NCBI RefSeq assembly: GCF_005144745.1
Contig: NZ_SWKK01000002.1
Location: forward strand, 1 to 64,000
Source: Flavobacterium sp. ASW18X
GTDB lineage: Bacteria; Bacteroidota; Bacteroidia; Flavobacteriales; Flavobacteriaceae
Length of the DNA: 64,000 bases
Direction: 5' to 3'
Program-made: the position numbers and the translations under genes
Notes under the pieces: generated by a model
The model's input: only the letters and a program-made list of their open reading frames with translations
What the model was told of the DNA's origin: nothing
The model's database searches: none
Part shown: in pieces, positions 63,236 through 64,000 of the stretch
Numbering within the stretch: the stretch's first letter is position 1
Layout: the number at the start of each line of letters is the position of its first letter

Positions 63236-63661
63236 ATGGTAGATATTACACAAAAAAAGAATACACATAGAACCGCAATTGCGCAGGCAGTGGTACAAGT
63301 TGGGAATGTGGCAACTATTACAGCTATAAAAAATAATACTGTGCCAAAAGGCGATGTTTTTGAAATGAGTAAAGCAGCGGGTTTTTTGGGTATAAAAAAG
63401 ACACCAGAATTGTTGCCAGACTGTCATCCGCTGCCTATTGAACATGCAAAAGTAGAATATCAAATAGATGGTTTAACTATTACCATTAAGGTTTTAGTAC
63501 AAACTTTTTATAAAACGGGAGTAGAAGTAGAGGCTATGCACGGAGCTAGTATCGTAGCCTTAAATATGTATGATATGTTAAAACCGATAGACAAAAAAGT
63601 GTCTATTTTAAATATAAAATTACTAGAGAAAACAGGAGGAAAATCTGATTTGAAATTTTAA
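63236..63661 (+). CDS. moaC: cyclic pyranopterin monophosphate synthase
   Basis: A 141-residue MoaC that makes cPMP from the MoaA product in molybdenum cofactor synthesis. The DCHPLPIEHAKVEY and KTGVEVEAMHGASIVALNMYDMLK motifs are diagnostic; the N-terminal MVDIT is also usual. It is slightly shorter than the E. coli protein. It forms an operon with moaE; the remaining moa/moe genes are not in the window. Confidence 0.95.
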   Translation: MVDITQKKNTHRTAIAQAVVQVGNVATITAIKNNTVPKGDVFEMSKAAGFLGIKKTPELLPDCHPLPIEHAKVEYQIDGLTITIKVLVQTFYKTGVEVEAMHGASIVALNMYDMLKPIDKKVSILNIKLLEKTGGKSDLKF

Positions 63662-63722
63662 CAATTTTTGCAAGCGTCAGCTCATTATTTTTCTAATTTA
63701 GCCTCATAATCTTTTATGTAAA

Positions 63723-64000
63723 ATGAACAACCTAAAGCGAGTAATCGTAGATTTTAAAAAGCTTACCCCAGAGGTGCTTAAGTTGTTAGTAGAGGCTTAC
63801 CCAGACGGGTATGATTATACAGACATTATCAGCTTTAGAAATGCAGCTGGAGAAAAAGTGGAGTGTGTAGAGGTCCTTACAGAAGACACCAAATACTTGG
63901 TCAAGATTTCTTCCAAATTAGAGAAAACTATGGCCAATTATGACGAAGAAGACTATGAGGATTATGACGACGACGACCCTACTGCTGTTGTAGACCCAGA
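63723..64000 (+). CDS. conserved acidic protein, partial at window edge
   Basis: The frame begins ATG at 63723 (MNNLKRVIVDFKKLTPEVL) and remains open to the edge, giving 92 codons so far. The C-terminal part visible is strongly acidic (DEEDYEDYDDDDP). Small acidic proteins starting this way are common in Flavobacteriia and sometimes labelled DNA primase, but I see no primase motif. Function unknown. Confidence 0.75.
   Translation, partial: MNNLKRVIVDFKKLTPEVLKLLVEAYPDGYDYTDIISFRNAAGEKVECVEVLTEDTKYLVKISSKLEKTMANYDEEDYEDYDDDDPTAVVDP

Overview
The window looks like chromosome of a marine Bacteroidota of the class Flavobacteriia. It is AT-rich, has two SusC/SusD pairs, a SusR-type (HTCS) regulator, lipoproteins with Bacteroidota-style lipoboxes, upstream AT-rich leaders without Shine-Dalgarno sequences, and several promoters fitting the Bacteroidota -7 element TAnnTTTG. 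No insertion sequence, prophage or CRISPR array was seen; the only RNA gene found is one tRNA-Arg(CCT).

Region 1 (about 0.4-18.3 kb) is a nitrate assimilation island. Leftward: nirB, nirD, a DUF4202 gene and a NarX-like nitrate sensor kinase. Rightward: the siroheme gene cobA, a nitrate ABC transporter (nrtABCD-like), a porin, a NarL-like response regulator, a nitrate reductase fused to its own FAD/[2Fe-2S] electron-transfer module, and an unusual nitrite-reductase-like protein with a C-terminal rubredoxin. Three 16-bp palindromes with NarL-like 7-2-7 geometry lie in front of nirB/cobA, nrtA and the nitrate reductase.

Region 2 (18.4-29.4 kb) is a polysaccharide-utilisation-like locus for organic phosphate: an HTCS regulator that has lost its phosphorelay residues, SusC, SusD, a secreted phosphodiesterase-like/alkaline phosphatase fusion, and PhnA. 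Region 3 (29.5-32.7 kb) is a di-haem cytochrome with an isoquinoline-oxidoreductase-type molybdenum hydroxylase (IorAB).

Region 4 (32.7-44.2 kb) handles inorganic sulfur: a cysteine-rich Crp/Fnr regulator, SulP permease, CstB-like persulfide dioxygenase-rhodanese, rhodanese, thioredoxin, SorAB sulfite oxidase with a sterol-desaturase-like protein, cytochrome bd oxidase and two YeeE/YedE half-transporters. Four GTAAC-N4-GTTAC-like boxes sit at a nearly fixed distance from -7 elements in front of four of these units.

Region 5 (46.6-62.7 kb) is the most interesting part. A sodium symporter, an SsuD-like flavin monooxygenase, an aldo/keto reductase, an FMN reductase, a GH13 alpha-glucosidase, a LacI regulator, SusC/SusD, a large FG-GAP lipoprotein and a YeiH exporter together look like a sulfoquinovose (plant/algal sulfolipid head group) degradation locus of the sulfo-SMO type, in a Bacteroidota SusCD setting. 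Near-identical LacI-type operators (TGWAAACGTTTACA and relatives) occur before the aldo/keto reductase/FMN reductase pair, susC, yeiH and also the distant sorAB operon. This ties sulfite release, export and oxidation into one proposed regulon.

The window ends with moaE and moaC, which serve the molybdenum enzymes seen here, and the start of a conserved acidic protein that runs off the edge.
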